DNA of 64,000 nt from Diplodia intermedia (GCA_021495925.1 JAKEKT010000114.1:37142-101141), one strand, 5' to 3'. Counted from the stretch's first letter, positions 45,915 through 57,380 are shown. Made by a program: numbers and translations. The notes: generated by a model from the letters alone, not told the origin.

Positions 45915-47071
45915 TCATGCCTGGACCGTTGCTGCCTGCTTGGACTCGTTCTTCGCTGCTTGCTTGGACTTGTTCTTCGCTGCCCTCTTCGATGCCCGGT
46001 GCACAGCAACCAGCTCGCCAATCCTGGCCAGTGCCTCGTCGGGCAGCGGTTGCCTGCCCTTGGCCCTGTTCTCCCGCCTCTGTCTCGCGTGCATCTCCTT
46101 GAGCGGGGTCATCATCTTCTTCGACAGCAGCTCCTTCTGCTTCTCCGCCTCGTCCTCGGCCAGCTTCCTCTCGACATACTCGGGGTCATGCCTGTCGCGG
46201 AAGTAGCTGTACTTGTTACGTAGCTCGTCTATGACGGACTCGGGCATAGGCGGGCGCAGCAACGTGGGGACGAAGGTCACCTCCTCGCTCAAGATACGGA
46301 GCGTGTCCGCGGGCTGGTCTTCGGCCGGAGGAGTTCCCATCTCGGGGAAGGGAAGGGAGAGATTGGTGCCGGGGACGTAACGAGTGTAGGTGTCAAAGCC
46401 GTACTTGCTGATGCCCGCCTTCTTCCGCACAACTTCGTTGAGGACGACGTCCCGTTTCACGCCCGTCTTCTTGTCGCGGAGAGCCCACACCAAGCGCACC
46501 TCTTCGAACGGCAGCTTGAGCTCGATGGTGCGAATGGGGGTCTTATCGCCCTCGTTCTGGCGCATGTACTCGGGAATGAAGACGTCGGCCTATGGCAGAA
46601 TCAATTAGCCCTCGCGCCTAGGCAGTGCGTAGATGAAGCTCTGCAACATACCAAGTTCAAGCCCTTGACGCGCACCGTCCGGGTTTCCTCGTCGACCTCG
46701 CGGAGTTCACCAATCTTTCCCTTGTCTATACCCTTGAGGATGACGACACGGTCGCCTTCGGCAAAGGGCGCGAGCTGCGTCTTGACGACGTCCGGGTCGG
46801 CGTCGGGCAGGTTGGTCCGCCTGGAGTCGACGGTGGCATACTTCTCCCTCCACTCGCCAACGTCTCTGCGCGGGGCCAGCGGGCCCAGCAGCCAGTCCTC
46901 GCGGCGGCGCTTCTTGGCCTCGACAATGGCCTTGTTCGCCGTCGTCTTGATCTGCTGCAGCTCTTTCCGGTTCGCCCTCTTGTCGAAGGCCTTTTGCATC
47001 TCCGTGGCCTTTTGCGCCTTGCGGGCGGCCTGGCGCTTGGCCATTGCCGTCCGCTGGATGGCCTTCTGCAT
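45915..47071 (-). CDS. Mitochondrial large-subunit ribosomal protein uL24m (MRPL40)
   Basis: Two exons, 46652-47071 and 45915-46589, across a 62-nt intron; 364 aa. The N-terminus is Lys/Arg/Ala-rich. A KOW domain lies at about 103-140 (FAEGDRVVILKGIDKGKIGE, LREVDEETRTVRVKGLNL). The mitochondrial extension follows, with ADVFIPEYMRQ, TIELKLPFEEVRLVWALRD and YGFDTYTRYVPGTNLSLPFP. The C-terminus is Lys/Ala-rich with repeated SKQAAKN-like units. uL24m is an early assembly protein of the mitochondrial 54S subunit. The start is the first ATG of the basic N-terminus. It is divergent from IMA1, 341 bp away. Confidence 0.9.
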
Positions 47072-47412
47072 GGTTGCGGCGGCGCGGAAGGCGAGGGCGG
47101 CGTGGTGCGGGCGGCGGTGGTGCGGAGGTGCAGTGGTGAAGGCCGGGGCGGTCGAAAACGCGGCGGGCTGCGGCGCGCGCGCGTGGACGGAACGAGGGCG
47201 GGGCGCAGGTGAATGGAGCTCAATGGAGGGCCCGGTCGATTGTGCGCGTAGCTGGGCGGACGGCGCGGGGGCTCTTTGGCTCGACACGCGGCGGTTGTCG
47301 TTGCAACGGGCGATGGGCGGCCGGGCCTCGAATTTCTCGCGGGCGGGCGAGGACAAGCGGCCCGTCACTTCCACCTCCGAGCTCGAGCTCCCGCCCACCA
47401 CCTACCGGCATC
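47072..47412. promoter_or_regulatory. Short bidirectional promoter, uL24m / IMA1
   Basis: Two divergent start codons are 341 bp apart in a GC-rich segment. Both promoters must lie here. The IMA1 frame is open upstream to 47209, so a longer IMA1 N-terminus cannot be fully excluded. Confidence 0.45.
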
Positions 47413-49600
47413 ATGCCCATGCTACTCCGCCGCAACCTGACCTGCTTCTACTGCGGCGCCAAGTCCGAGCTGAAGCGCAGCCCCACGATACGCCAGTTCG
47501 ACTGCAAGGAGTGCGAGGCCACAAACTTCCTGGATGAGGTCAGTCCCGCCGCTCCCCCGCCCACGCCTGTGTTTTGACCCGACCACCAGCTGACACGCGG
47601 CTCCAGAATGGCGAGATAACAGACCCGCCCGTCGCCGAGTCCGCGCAGCCCGCCAGATACGCCCACTATGTGCCCGCCCGCTCGCCGTCGCCAAACCTCG
47701 CCGCGCCCGACCACAGCCTCTTCTGCGCGACCTGCCTGAAGAACCAGCATCTCCTCACCCAGACCCTGGCCGCCTACCTCCCGCCGCCCTCGGATCCCAA
47801 CTACAAGGCCTTTGAGCGCTCCTACCCCGAGTACCGCCGCAACCTCGAGCGCCGCTATCCCCAGGTCTGCGTCGACTGCGCCCCGCGCGTGCGCGAGCGC
47901 ATCGAGGCCGCCGGCTATGCCGCCAAGACGGACTATCTGAAGCGTCTGCTGCAGCGCCCGCACCGAGAGACGGACAGGCGGTACTGGACCGGCCCCACGT
48001 GGCAGAGCACCATCGTGTACTGGGCCGGCTGGTTTTGGTGGATCAGCATCGTCATCCACTTCTGTTGGAGCCTTCTGGGAGCGTATGCCGTGAAGGGGAG
48101 GCTCGGCGCCGGGAGAGACGCGCTTTTCGCGCAGAACATTGTGGTTTGCTCCGAACAGGCTTGGAAGTATGGCATGGTTCAGTCGGACTGCATGACGGCT
48201 TTCCCCGGGGAAATGAGGTTCTCTCTGGTATCCATGGTTGCGACTTTCTGGTGGAACAACAAGTTGCATGCGAAGGTGAAGGGATGGACCGGCGGAAGGC
48301 TTTTGGGGCTGAGAGATCATTTCTTGGTGCAGGTGTTGGTGGTGTGTCTGAGAGCGGGGAGCTACTGGCTTCTGCGGGATCCTATCGCCAGTCGACTCAA
48401 CATGCCGGCTTACAGGGGTGCACACATGTTCATCGCCTGCGTCCTCTTTGCTGTAAGTTCCTCCAGACCGTGACGCCCTGGTCAATGCTGACACTTAATT
48501 AGTCGACGATATACTCTTCTGTTGTTGTAAAGGTGGACAGGACACCGCTATTTCCGAAGAAGAAAGAAGAAGAGATCCCTCTGGTCGAGGAGCCGCTGGA
48601 TGAGAGCCCCCAGAAACCCAATCCTCTCTACAACTCCGCTAGGAAGCAGTCTTTCCAGACCCAATCACCAGCATACGTCAAGCCGTTTCCCATCAACAAT
48701 CTCGCACAACCGCTTAGGATGCCTGAAGAGCCTCCTTCTCCTACCCCTTCAGCCTCGACGCGCTACACAGCTTTCACTACTGAAGCCACGACACGCCCTT
48801 ATGACGACGACGAAGATACGATGGAATGGACACCTACACGGCCCTCTCAAACAACCTACTATGACCTCCGCCCCCGCAACAACCCCATTGCTCAGCGTCA
48901 AACGCAACAACTGCAACGACTCGTCAACGCTTCCAAAAACGAGCCCTCCCCCTTCCGCGGCACCCTCCCTCCCGCACCCATCGGCCCCGCCCACAAGCTG
49001 CGCAACCCGCCAAACCAGCCCACGTTCAAGAAGACGCCTCTCACCAAGCAAAAGGACTTCTTCTCCAAGATCATGGGCTCCACCGCCAACGCAACAACCC
49101 ACAACGCCAGCCCCATCAAACGCCGGGGCGGTGCCAGCAGTCAATTCCACAACGACGACGCCGCCACCACCACGGCGCCCTCGATGGCCGAAACGGAAAT
49201 CATCGACCCGCGCTTCGCCAACATGACGCCGCAACAGCTGCAACGGCACCGCATCGACATGGAGTTCGGCGAGCCCAAGCTGCACGTCCTGCCGCCGCCC
49301 AACGCCGTCGACACGGGGCTCGAGGCCCTGTTCGACACGGTCTTCAGCATCCGCGACGAGCCCGAGGAGGTGCAGCGGCAGCGCGCCGTGGACCGCGAGC
49401 AGCGCAAGGGCGGCAGCCTCGTCGAGGAGCTGTGGGACCAACCCACCCCGCCGTGGGTCGCGGGCGTGCTGTCGGTCGCGTTCGCGGCGCCGTTCGCGTG
49501 GGTGGGCGGGGGGTGGGCGGTCGGCTGGGTTAGGGGGTTGGTGTTTGGTGCTGGTGCTGGTGCTGGTGCTGGGGGGGATGGGGTCGTTGGCGGTGTTTGA
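47413..49600 (+). CDS. IMA1: Inner nuclear membrane protein Ima1/Samp1 family
   Basis: Three exons, 47413-47538, 47607-48452 and 48503-49600; 689 aa. The Ima1 N-terminal domain carries four CxxC pairs in order: CFYC, CKEC, CATC, CVDC, which should bind zinc. Several membrane segments follow (TIVYWAGWFWWISIVIHFCW, FLVQVLVVCLRAGSYWLL, HMFIACVLFASTIYSSVVV). A Ser/Pro-rich nucleoplasmic-type region comes next, then a hydrophobic C-terminus (VAGVLSVAFAAPFAWVGGGW) ending in a Gly/Ala repeat. In fission yeast, Ima1 couples chromatin to the spindle pole side through the LINC complex. The Gly/Ala/Val end is encoded by a GGTGCT repeat and is likely variable. Confidence 0.9.
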
Positions 49601-50860
49601 GTTGAGTGGGGGGAGGGGGGGGGAGAACATGGCGGATGTATGTTTCTTTCTGTTTTTTTGTTTTTGCATGGTGTATCAACAAAAATTGGGGTTTGAGGGG
49701 TTCGTGGGAGGGGGGAAAACAATTGGCGCTGCTGCTACCAGGGAAACTGACTTTGTCTTTCGTCACTTTCACCTTTTTTTTTTGGGTTCACCTCACTTTA
49801 GGCTTTTGCTTCGATTCTGGTTATGGACTGATGGGATAGGGATAGGGACGGTGGTTGAGGGCGGTCTTGTAATGTCTGTCTGTCCTTTTTTTCCTGCCCC
49901 TCCCTCTCTTTACTTTGCTTTGCTTTACTTTACCTTTTTGGTTTTTGGCTAGAATACCCTCAGCGTCCGTCCGTCCGTCCGTCCGTCCGTTCGTCTCCTT
50001 GATTTAGTTGGGAGTAGCTGCTGCTGCTGCTGCTGCTCACTTGCCGGTAAAAATGGATTAGTAGGCAGGCATACAAACGTAGCATAACACAACACAACAC
50101 ATCGTTCCAATGGCAGTTAGTCCCTATGTGCATGTATAAAGCATACCTACCCCTCTCCCTTTTCCTTACTATAAATAAATGCAATACGGGACTATCGATA
50201 TCGTCTTGAAAGCTAGAAGAAGAGTAATAGTAGACAGGTAGGTCGCACGCGTATCTATCTATTCGGTCTGCCGGGCGCCTATGGCTCCTCGCGGGTCTGT
50301 CTCTCTGCACTTATGGTTGCAGATCATGGTACCTGCGCCCGGGAGTAGGGGCGGGGGGCGTATGTGGTGGGATCGTTAAACTTGTGCGCGTGTTGTGTCT
50401 TTCCAAAGCTTTTCCCGCGGGAACATGAATGATACAACAATGTGTCGCATCTCATGGGTAAGAAGAGTAGCTTCGCTTGCTAGGTTGTGTAGCTTCTTCC
50501 GCCTTTCGAGTATACATATGTTTACATAGGGGGAGGGGGGGTTTCCCTCTCCCTGATTCCCCGATTACAACAGTAGTAGTTGTTCCTTCAGGTCTTCCTG
50601 GTTTACAACAGGAAAACAAAAATCTACTTGCTTTTTTGCTTCTTCTTATTCTTCTTCTTTTCCCTCACCCTCCCTCCTCCAATCACGCCCCGGAGGAAAG
50701 AAGAACCAGGCAGGGCAGCGCAGGGCAGCGCAGAGCAAGAAGAAAAAAAAAACAAAAAACAAGCAACCACAACCACAACCCTTCCACCCTTCCACTCATC
50801 AACCCACCCACCCACCCACCCATTCCCCTCCTCCATCTCAACCAACCAAAACCAACAAAC
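49601..50860. other. Convergent intergenic region with microsatellites
   Basis: 1.26 kb lie between the 3' ends of IMA1 and ALG14. There is a (GTCC)n tract at about 49967-49990, CTG repeats near 50019-50036, (CCCA)n near 50805-50822 and homopolymer runs. No gene is supported. Confidence 0.5.
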
Positions 50861-52054
50861 CTAAACCAACACCCCCAAGAACTCGCCCCTCCCGCCCGTC
50901 GCCGCGACGAGCCCCTCCCACTGCACGACGAAGCGGTCGACTATGGGCAGCAGCAGGCGGCCGCTGAGGCTGAGCCGGGTGACGCGGGCCCAGCTCTCGA
51001 CGTAGACGGCGCGCACGCGGCTGGTGCGGCGCGCGTCGCCGACGTCGGCGAGGCGCAGCAGCAGCGCGGCGGCGACGACGGCGACGGCGGTGCCGGGGCC
51101 GTTGGCGAGGATGAGGTCGGGTGGGTGGGTGGTTGTTCTTGTTGTTGTTTTGGTGGAGGTGGAGGGGGAGGAGGGGGAGGGGTGGAGGATGATGGAGAGG
51201 CAGGCGTGTAGGCAGCGGAGGGCGGAGAGGGGCGTTGTGAGGAGGGATTGGTGGATGGCGCGGGCGCGGGGGACGGTGTGGAGGGTGTAGGTGCCCGGGT
51301 CGAGGGGGGGAGTGTCGGTGTCGTTGTCGTTGTCGGTGGCTTGCTTCTTGTGTCGAGCGGCGTCGCTGCTGGGCGGCGTATGAACCTCATCGTCCTTCTG
51401 CTCCTCCTCCTCCTCGTCCTCCTCCTCGTCCTCCTCCTTCGCCGCCTCGCTGCCGCCATCCCTCCCCTCCCCGCCACCACCACCACCACCGCTGCCCGCC
51501 ATCCCCCCCTTCCTCATCCTCCGCCTTCTCCTCCTCCTCCTCTCCGCCGCATCCGCATCAACCGCCCGCAGCAACCCCTCCTCAAACTCCCGCGCCCGCT
51601 CCGCGCTGAACCCATCCCCCTCGGACACGACGTACGTGCGCTGCGACCAGCTGCGCACAAACGTCCGCGCGTCCAACTTCCCCAGCATCGCCAGCATCTC
51701 CGCCGTGTGCCCGCCGCTGCCGAGCACCACGAGGAGGCGCGTGGGTTCCCGTTGCCATTGCCCTTCGTTGCCGCCGTCGCTTTCTTCGTCATCGTCATCG
51801 TCGTTGTCCTTCTGCTGCTCGTCGGCTTGGAGGAGGAGCGATTCGGCCGCGGTTGCGGTCGCTGTGGTGGTGGTGGTGCTGCCTCCTGGTCGCCGGCGGG
51901 GGCGCGGCGGCGGGCGTAGTGGCGGGAGGAGGAAGAGGATGCGTAGCGCGATGAAGGGGATGGAGAGGAAGGCGAGGATGACGAGCCCGTTGAAGAAGAG
52001 GAGGGACGCCGGCGGCGGCGACGGCGGGGAAGATGCGCTTGAGACGATTGCCAT
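50861..52054 (-). CDS. ALG14: ALG14, membrane subunit of UDP-GlcNAc transferase
   Basis: Single exon of 397 aa, well above the yeast protein (237 aa). Alg14 anchors Alg13 at the cytosolic face of the ER; the pair adds the second GlcNAc to dolichol-PP-GlcNAc. An N-terminal membrane anchor lies at about 18-43. The nucleotide-sugar motif LLVVLGSGGHTAEMLAML is at 107-124, then TYVVSEGDGFSAER, DLILANGPGTAVAVVAAALL, VRAVYVESWARVTRLSLSGR, LLLPIVDRFVVQWEGL and the family-typical C-terminal FLGVLV. The extra length is low complexity: an acidic/Thr tract at 58-96 and a long Arg, Gly, Glu/Asp insert at about 172-250, encoded by simple repeats. It is probably functional because all core motifs are intact. 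Confidence 0.9.
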   Translation of the reverse strand: MAIVSSASSPPSPPPASLLFFNGLVILAFLSIPFIALRILFLLPPLRPPPRPRRRPGGSTTTTTATATAAESLLLQADEQQKDNDDDDDEESDGGNEGQWQREPTRLLVVLGSGGHTAEMLAMLGKLDARTFVRSWSQRTYVVSEGDGFSAERAREFEEGLLRAVDADAAERRRRRRRRMRKGGMAGSGGGGGGGEGRDGGSEAAKEEDEEEDEEEEEQKDDEVHTPPSSDAARHKKQATDNDNDTDTPPLDPGTYTLHTVPRARAIHQSLLTTPLSALRCLHACLSIILHPSPSSPSTSTKTTTRTTTHPPDLILANGPGTAVAVVAAALLLRLADVGDARRTSRVRAVYVESWARVTRLSLSGRLLLPIVDRFVVQWEGLVAATGGRGEFLGVLV

Positions 52055-53469
52055 GATCTTTTTTTTCGCGGCGGCGGGAGAGGGAGAGGGAAGGGAAAGG
52101 TTTCGTTGGGGCCGATGCGCAGGGCTTCTTTTTCAATGCATTGTTCGGGAGTGGCAGGACGAGCGGAGCTGTTTTTTGTTGTTTGATCAGTGAGCGTGCG
52201 TGTAAGGTCGGTCGTTGGAGCTTGGGGCGGATGGGGATGCACAAAGTGTCCGGAGTTTGGGCGCGCGAGTCATGCAAAGTCCGCTGTTGGTTTGCGCATG
52301 GTGTGCCTCAGGCTTCGTTTTCTTGGCCTTGTTCTGTTCTCTTCGGAGGAAAAGAAAAAAGAAGGGACCGGTGATCGAAATGTTTGACAGCTATTAGAAA
52401 CGGTCGCTAGCTATGGGCTTACGAAGTGAGCTTGTATCAGTCCGAATGTGGACAACTGGCTTTGAAGTAAATGCAGCTAGAAGGAATGACTTTGCTGTTT
52501 CAATTGATTAATCAGCCAATCGATCCCATTCCAAGCTATAGTCTTCGGATATTAATACTAGTCCCTTGTCAAACTTAATGATTCATCATTCTGCCCTACA
52601 TAATAAAGGTTTGGTCTACGATACGTCTTCTCTTAAAGAATGCATTCCAGATGTGGGAGGGAGATAAGCTGAACGGCCCCCGCCCCATAATGGTCTGCCG
52701 ATGACTGCACCTAAACAATCGTTCGAGACCCTTATGCGAGCCTCTTCTCTTCCAAGCACCACATGCTACTTTATCCCTACATGGGTGGTCGAAGCAGATA
52801 TCCGGACGTAGATGCGAGGTTGGAAAGTAGCAATATCTCTGAGAAAGATACAAATGGGACCATCGCCATCTCGATCTCGGCCACGATGATTAGGTATACA
52901 ATCCGTCTTGGGGAGTAGAACGGCGGAGAAATGGTTATCCAATCAGTCCAAACAATCGCTACATCGTGACATGTGCCGTTAGCGCATCACAAAAAGTGCA
53001 ACACCGTTTCAAGCCGTTCGAAATTTGCTGGACGAATGCAATGGAATTTTAAGTACTAGTGAGCCTCTCGACAAAAGCTCACGACTCCACATCAACATGG
53101 GAGTATCTCGACGGAGAATCAGGGCCTTGATTGTTGATTAGCATGTCGCCAGATTGTTTTACCCGACTGACCGTCTACAATCGCGTTTCTGCCGTCACCG
53201 TCTAAGGATAACAGAGCAGCGGCCTAGTGTACTACGCCCCGAATGAAACCACTTTACGCCATCAGTTGCCGACTGTGTCCAAAAGTGACTGTTCTTTTTG
53301 AGCACCTGCTTGTTTCAGCATCTCCCATGTCGAATGATAATCAATCAGTTCCTCGCTGCTGCCCCTGTCAGTTTACGCCTTCCTGGACCAAAGTGCAAAA
53401 ACCGCTGTGGAATGAGTGAGCTATGTACTACCATCGAGGACTTGCCGCTACCAGGAACATCCTGCTAGC
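52055..53469. other. Intergenic 1.4 kb, ALG14 upstream side and repeat copy
   Basis: The part next to 52055 should be the ALG14 promoter. The middle is AT-richer, non-coding, and carries a palindromic repeat copy (52765-52831). No gene is supported. Confidence 0.45.
52765..52831. repeat. Dispersed repeat, copy G (single monomer)
   Basis: One monomer (CTACATGGGTGGTCGAAG, then ATATCCGGACGTAGATGCGA) is bounded by the inverted octamers GCTACTTT (52765-52772) and AAAGTAGC (52824-52831). It carries the perfect core TCCGGACGTAGATG found in the RUS intron array. Confidence 0.6.
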
Positions 53470-55415
53470 TTACAAGCCGGGAGGAGGCGGAACCTGCGTT
53501 TCTCGTCAATACCAACTCTCGTGTAGCAGCTTCACGATCACATACCGCGCTGTAGCCACCGGGGGGCGAGCCCGAGGGCGGAGGAGGCGGGGCATCGCCG
53601 GGCGGTGGAGGGGGAGCAGAGCCAGGCGGCGGCGGCGGGGCCTCAGATCCAGGCGGAGCCGATGCTGCTTGCTGCTGTTGTTGCTGTGCGTACTGGTAGT
53701 ACAGGTTTACGTAGTTCTGGTAGCCACCGTACGCAGCGTAAGGGTCTGTGCCATTGGCGGCGTAGTACTGAGCATAGGCAGCGTACGGGTCGCTGGAAGC
53801 CGCGGCAGGAGTGACCGGCGTGGTCTGAGATGTGGGGCTCATGGCTGAACCATAGCCGGCGGGAGACTGCTGGTTTCCATAGCTGCTGGCGCCTCCGTAG
53901 CTGCTGTTACCGCCATAGCCACCGCCGTAACTATCCGAACGTCCTCCATTTCTGCCGCCGCCGCCCGAGTACCGATCGCCGTCTCCGTAAGCGCGACGGC
54001 TCGGGCCGCGCTCCTTGAACTGTTCATACTGTTGACGCACATTGCCAAGGAGATCTTCACAAAGCTCCCTAGCTTTCTGGACATCATCGGCATTGGGGCC
54101 CCTGAATCAGGTTAGCACTGGATCTGAAAAGAAAATCGAGGAAACTTACGCAACGTGAAGATACATGGGCTCGTCGCTTTCCTGGCCGGTGTTATGCTCA
54201 ATGAAGCCGGAGCCGCGGCCCTTGATCTGGACACGGCAGCGAGTTTCCTGTTGGATGTGTTTGACGTAGGCACCGCCGTGGCCGACAACCTGAGCACGGA
54301 GGTTGAAGCCAGGAATGGGCTCGAGATCGACGGGGATCTTCTCCTCGGGCCATTTGCGCTAATATACTGGTCAGTGGATTCGTACACCAAAGAGATACGT
54401 CACCTTGAGCATCATTACCCTTCCATACTCATCACGCTCGACCTGCTCGGGCTCTCTGCGGCGGAAGCGCCTCTCGTCAACAAGGTTGGGCAGTTCCTGC
54501 TTCATAAGCTCGTCGATTTTGGCAATGGCCTTCTCGAGGCCTTCCTTGGTGGTGCTCGTGACATGGAGGTAGAGCGGGGGAACCTTTCACTTTGTTAGGT
54601 AAGGGGGGAGTAAAAGGCTCCGAGGGAAGAGAAACTCACACCGGGGCGGACCAGACTCTTGTCGGGATAGTACTCGCCGCGGGTTGTGACATCTTCACAC
54701 CACTTAGTAAATACCCTGCAATCAATAGGTTCAGTGGTAGAGCGTACCGGCGCCAGTCTCTTCTTTAATCTAGATGTCACACGGGTGAGGTCAGCAGATG
54801 CCAAACGGGGGATGCTGGGAACAGCAGCTATATGGTGGCAGTTAAGTGAGCTTCTGCGCGCAGTCCACAAATAGTTCGCGACGAAGCCGAATGTCAAAGA
54901 AAACAGGAAGCCTGCAGGAGAAGTGGTGCTGGGGGGCATGTGTGGGCATGTTCCTGGGAGTATCAGTAGGTTATGATCGAAGTATTTACCATCTTTTGAG
55001 TAGAGCCCTTGGTGAGCGTGTAACGGTTCCTAAGGTCGTTCACTTCGATGTCCTTGATGTAGTCCCCATCCTGCTGGTAGACCTCGCCGGGGTTGCCGGG
55101 ATCATTGGAGGGCGATTTGGCGGTAACGGGGCTGGCGGTAGAGCGGATGGGCGGGACATCGACGTGCTGGATGCCCTTCCTGGCCTGGATCTGGGCGTTG
55201 ATGCGGGCGGCAGCAGCGGCGGCGGCGGCAGCGGGGTCCTTCTTCTCGGCCGTGGCGGGGCTGTTGCTGTCCTGGCGGCTCAGCGGGCTGCGGCTACGGA
55301 GAGCCTCGCTCTGGCGTGAGGAGGGCGAGCGCGAGCGACGATCGAAGCGGGACGGGCGCTTGGGTTCGGGCTCGGTCTGATCGAAGCGCGAGCGCTTGCG
55401 GCCTTCTTCGGGCAT
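53470..55415 (-). CDS. KH-domain RNA-binding splicing protein (KHDC4/BLOM7-like)
   Basis: Seven exons: 54990-55415, 54748-54769, 54640-54692, 54419-54583, 54150-54358, 53546-54101, 53470-53493; 484 aa. A basic Arg/Ser N-terminus (RKRSRFDQ, RSRSPSSRQS) is followed by a first KH-like region (NDLRNRYTLTKGSTQKMIKE, ETGADVTTRGEYYPDKSLVR, PPLYLHVTSTTKEGLEKAI). A second KH domain follows (IPGFNLRAQVVGHGGAYVKH, IQQETRCRVQIKGRGSGF, EPMYLHVAGPNADDVQKA). The C-terminus is Gly/Tyr/Gln/Pro-rich and ends PPPPGL. Human KHDC4 associates with spliceosomal proteins. Exon 2 is a 22-nt microexon restoring IKEETGA, and the last exon is 24 nt. The exon 4 donor could also be 15 nt further on (GTGACG). It is divergent from ILV6. 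Confidence 0.88.
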
Positions 55416-56088
55416 GGTGACGGTCGGCGCAGTTGATGTGAAGACCGGGGGGAGTTGAGGATACGATCTTGGGCGCAGGAGGAAGATCTGGACAGAGCTG
55501 CGCGCGCACAAGGCGACAGAAGGCGACGAAATGCCCGGCGGTCGGCGCGGGAACTTCCGCCCCGGCCCGCGACCGCGGCGCCGCAACCATGTAGGTCCGC
55601 CTGGCCGACCGCACAACCCCCACTCCAACAATCACTTTGGGATGCATGCGAGAGATCCGCCCACGATAGGGAATCGTTGTATTTCGGGAAGAAAACTGCC
55701 GTTGGGCTCTGCAAAGAAGCAGGAATGGACGCGAGGCGGCTAATTGGTACTTGGGCACTGCAGCGGCAATCGAAGCAACAACAGAGCACCTGCAGAAGCG
55801 CTGAATACAATACATATGTAGTAAAGGACTGGGCTGCAGCTCCCCCGTATCTGCCATGCTAAGCGAGCCGACTTCGTAGGCGGTCAGAGCAAGCTGCGAG
55901 GCCGGCGGCGGGCGGCAACCACTAATGGCGGCCGCGATGCCGAAATCGCTCGCTTTCCATTGGAAAATGGCCTGCCCTGTGATTCACATTCCTCCGCACT
56001 CAACCACCTCGCGCCTCCTCCCGCCCTCCTCCCCAGCGCTCTCCGCACCACCCCAGGACCCCAGCCGAGGGGCCGATCCAGAGCCACA
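55416..56088. promoter_or_regulatory. Divergent upstream region, KHDC4-like / ILV6
   Basis: This 673-bp interval lies between divergent starts. TGATTCA at 55979-55985 is a one-mismatch match to the Gcn4/CPC1 consensus TGA(C/G)TCA, about 105 bp upstream of ILV6. That is plausible for an amino-acid biosynthesis gene but weak alone. Confidence 0.4.
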
Positions 56089-57140
56089 ATGGCCTCCCGG
56101 CGAGCATTGAATGCTCTGCCTCTGCGCACCGCGCTGCGCAAGCCCCAGCCCGCGCCCGCCGCCGCCCGCCCGCGGCACCAGCCGAGCAGCTCGTCGTCGA
56201 CCCAGGCCCTGGCCTACAAGGCGCTGCATCGCCGCATCCAGCCGCTGCCGACCAGCGACGCGCCCCCGTCGTGGTCCGCCCCGGCCGCCGTCAGCAGCAT
56301 CCTCTACGAGACGCCGCTGCCGTCGCAGGCGCCGCCCAAGCGCCACGTCCTGAACTGCCTGGTCCAGAACGAGCCGGGCGTGCTGTCGCGCGTGTCGGGC
56401 ATCCTGGCCGCGCGCGGCTTCAACATCGACAGCCTGGTCGTCTGCAACACCGAGGTGCCCGACCTGTCGCGCATGACCATCGTGCTGCAGGGCCAGGACG
56501 GCGTCGTCGAGCAGGCCCGCCGCCAGCTCGAGGACCTCGTGCCCGTCTGGGCCGTGCTCGACTACACGCAGGCCCCGCTCGTCCAGCGCGAGCTGCTGCT
56601 GGCCAAGGTCTCCATCCTCGGCCCCGAGTACTTCGAGGAGCTCATGCAGCACCACCGCGAGATGGTCGACCAGCCCGGCTACATCCAGGACGGCGCCGCC
56701 GCCGACGACGTGGCCTCGCAGCTCGACCGCGAGTCCGCCGCCCAGCGCGCCGCCACCGACGCCCTCAAGCGCGACTTCCACCCCAGCAAGCTCGCCGCCA
56801 GCCAGGCTCTGAGGCACAAGCACGAGCACTTGGAGGCCATCACCCACCTGACGCACCAGTTCGGCGGCAAGGTGCTCGACATCAGCACCAACAACTGCAT
56901 TGTCGAGGTCTCGGCCAAGCCCGTCAGGATCGACTCGTTCATGAAGCTCGTTGCTCCTTTCGGTATCCTGGAGTCCGCGAGAACGGGTGAGTGTCCATTT
57001 ATGACTCACAGGTGTGATTCATTGCTAACAGTCTGCCAGGTCTCATGGCGTTGCCCCGCTCGCCCCTTGCTGGACCTGAAGACGCGCAAGAGAAGGAGAT
57101 TGAGGATGTTGTTGACCAGAGCATGCTTCCTCCCGGATAA
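56089..57140 (+). CDS. ILV6: Acetolactate synthase regulatory (small) subunit, mitochondrial
   Basis: Two exons, 56089-56986 and 57040-57140, across a 53-nt intron; 332 aa. The protein binds the ILV2 catalytic subunit in mitochondria and confers valine feedback inhibition on the first common step of Ile/Val/Leu synthesis. An Arg/Ala/Ser-rich presequence leads to a first ACT domain at about 86-160 (NCLVQNEPGVLSRVSGIL, ARGFNIDSLVVCNTEVPDLS). The ALS_ss second domain follows (RELLLAKVSILGP, HEHLEAITHLTHQFGGKVLD, VEVSAKPVRIDSFMKLVAPF, GILESARTGLMALPRS). It is convergent with ornithine carbamoyltransferase; the stop codons are 240 bp apart. Confidence 0.96.
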
Positions 57141-57380
57141 GCTAGAAAATGGGGTTCTAATGAAAATTCAAAAGAGTTGGTCGCGCTTATTTCTGTTGCC
57201 TCGAATTTGTACAAAGTTTTGTGTGATATTACGTTCTATTAAACGGTTATCGTGGCCTCATCCACTTCAAAATGAACCGGTTGAGAAATTTTTTTTTTGG
57301 CCTAGAACTCCAAAAAGACCCATTTTCAACGCTACGCTGTCGCCCACATTCCAAGTCACACAAAAATTTACAACATCCGT

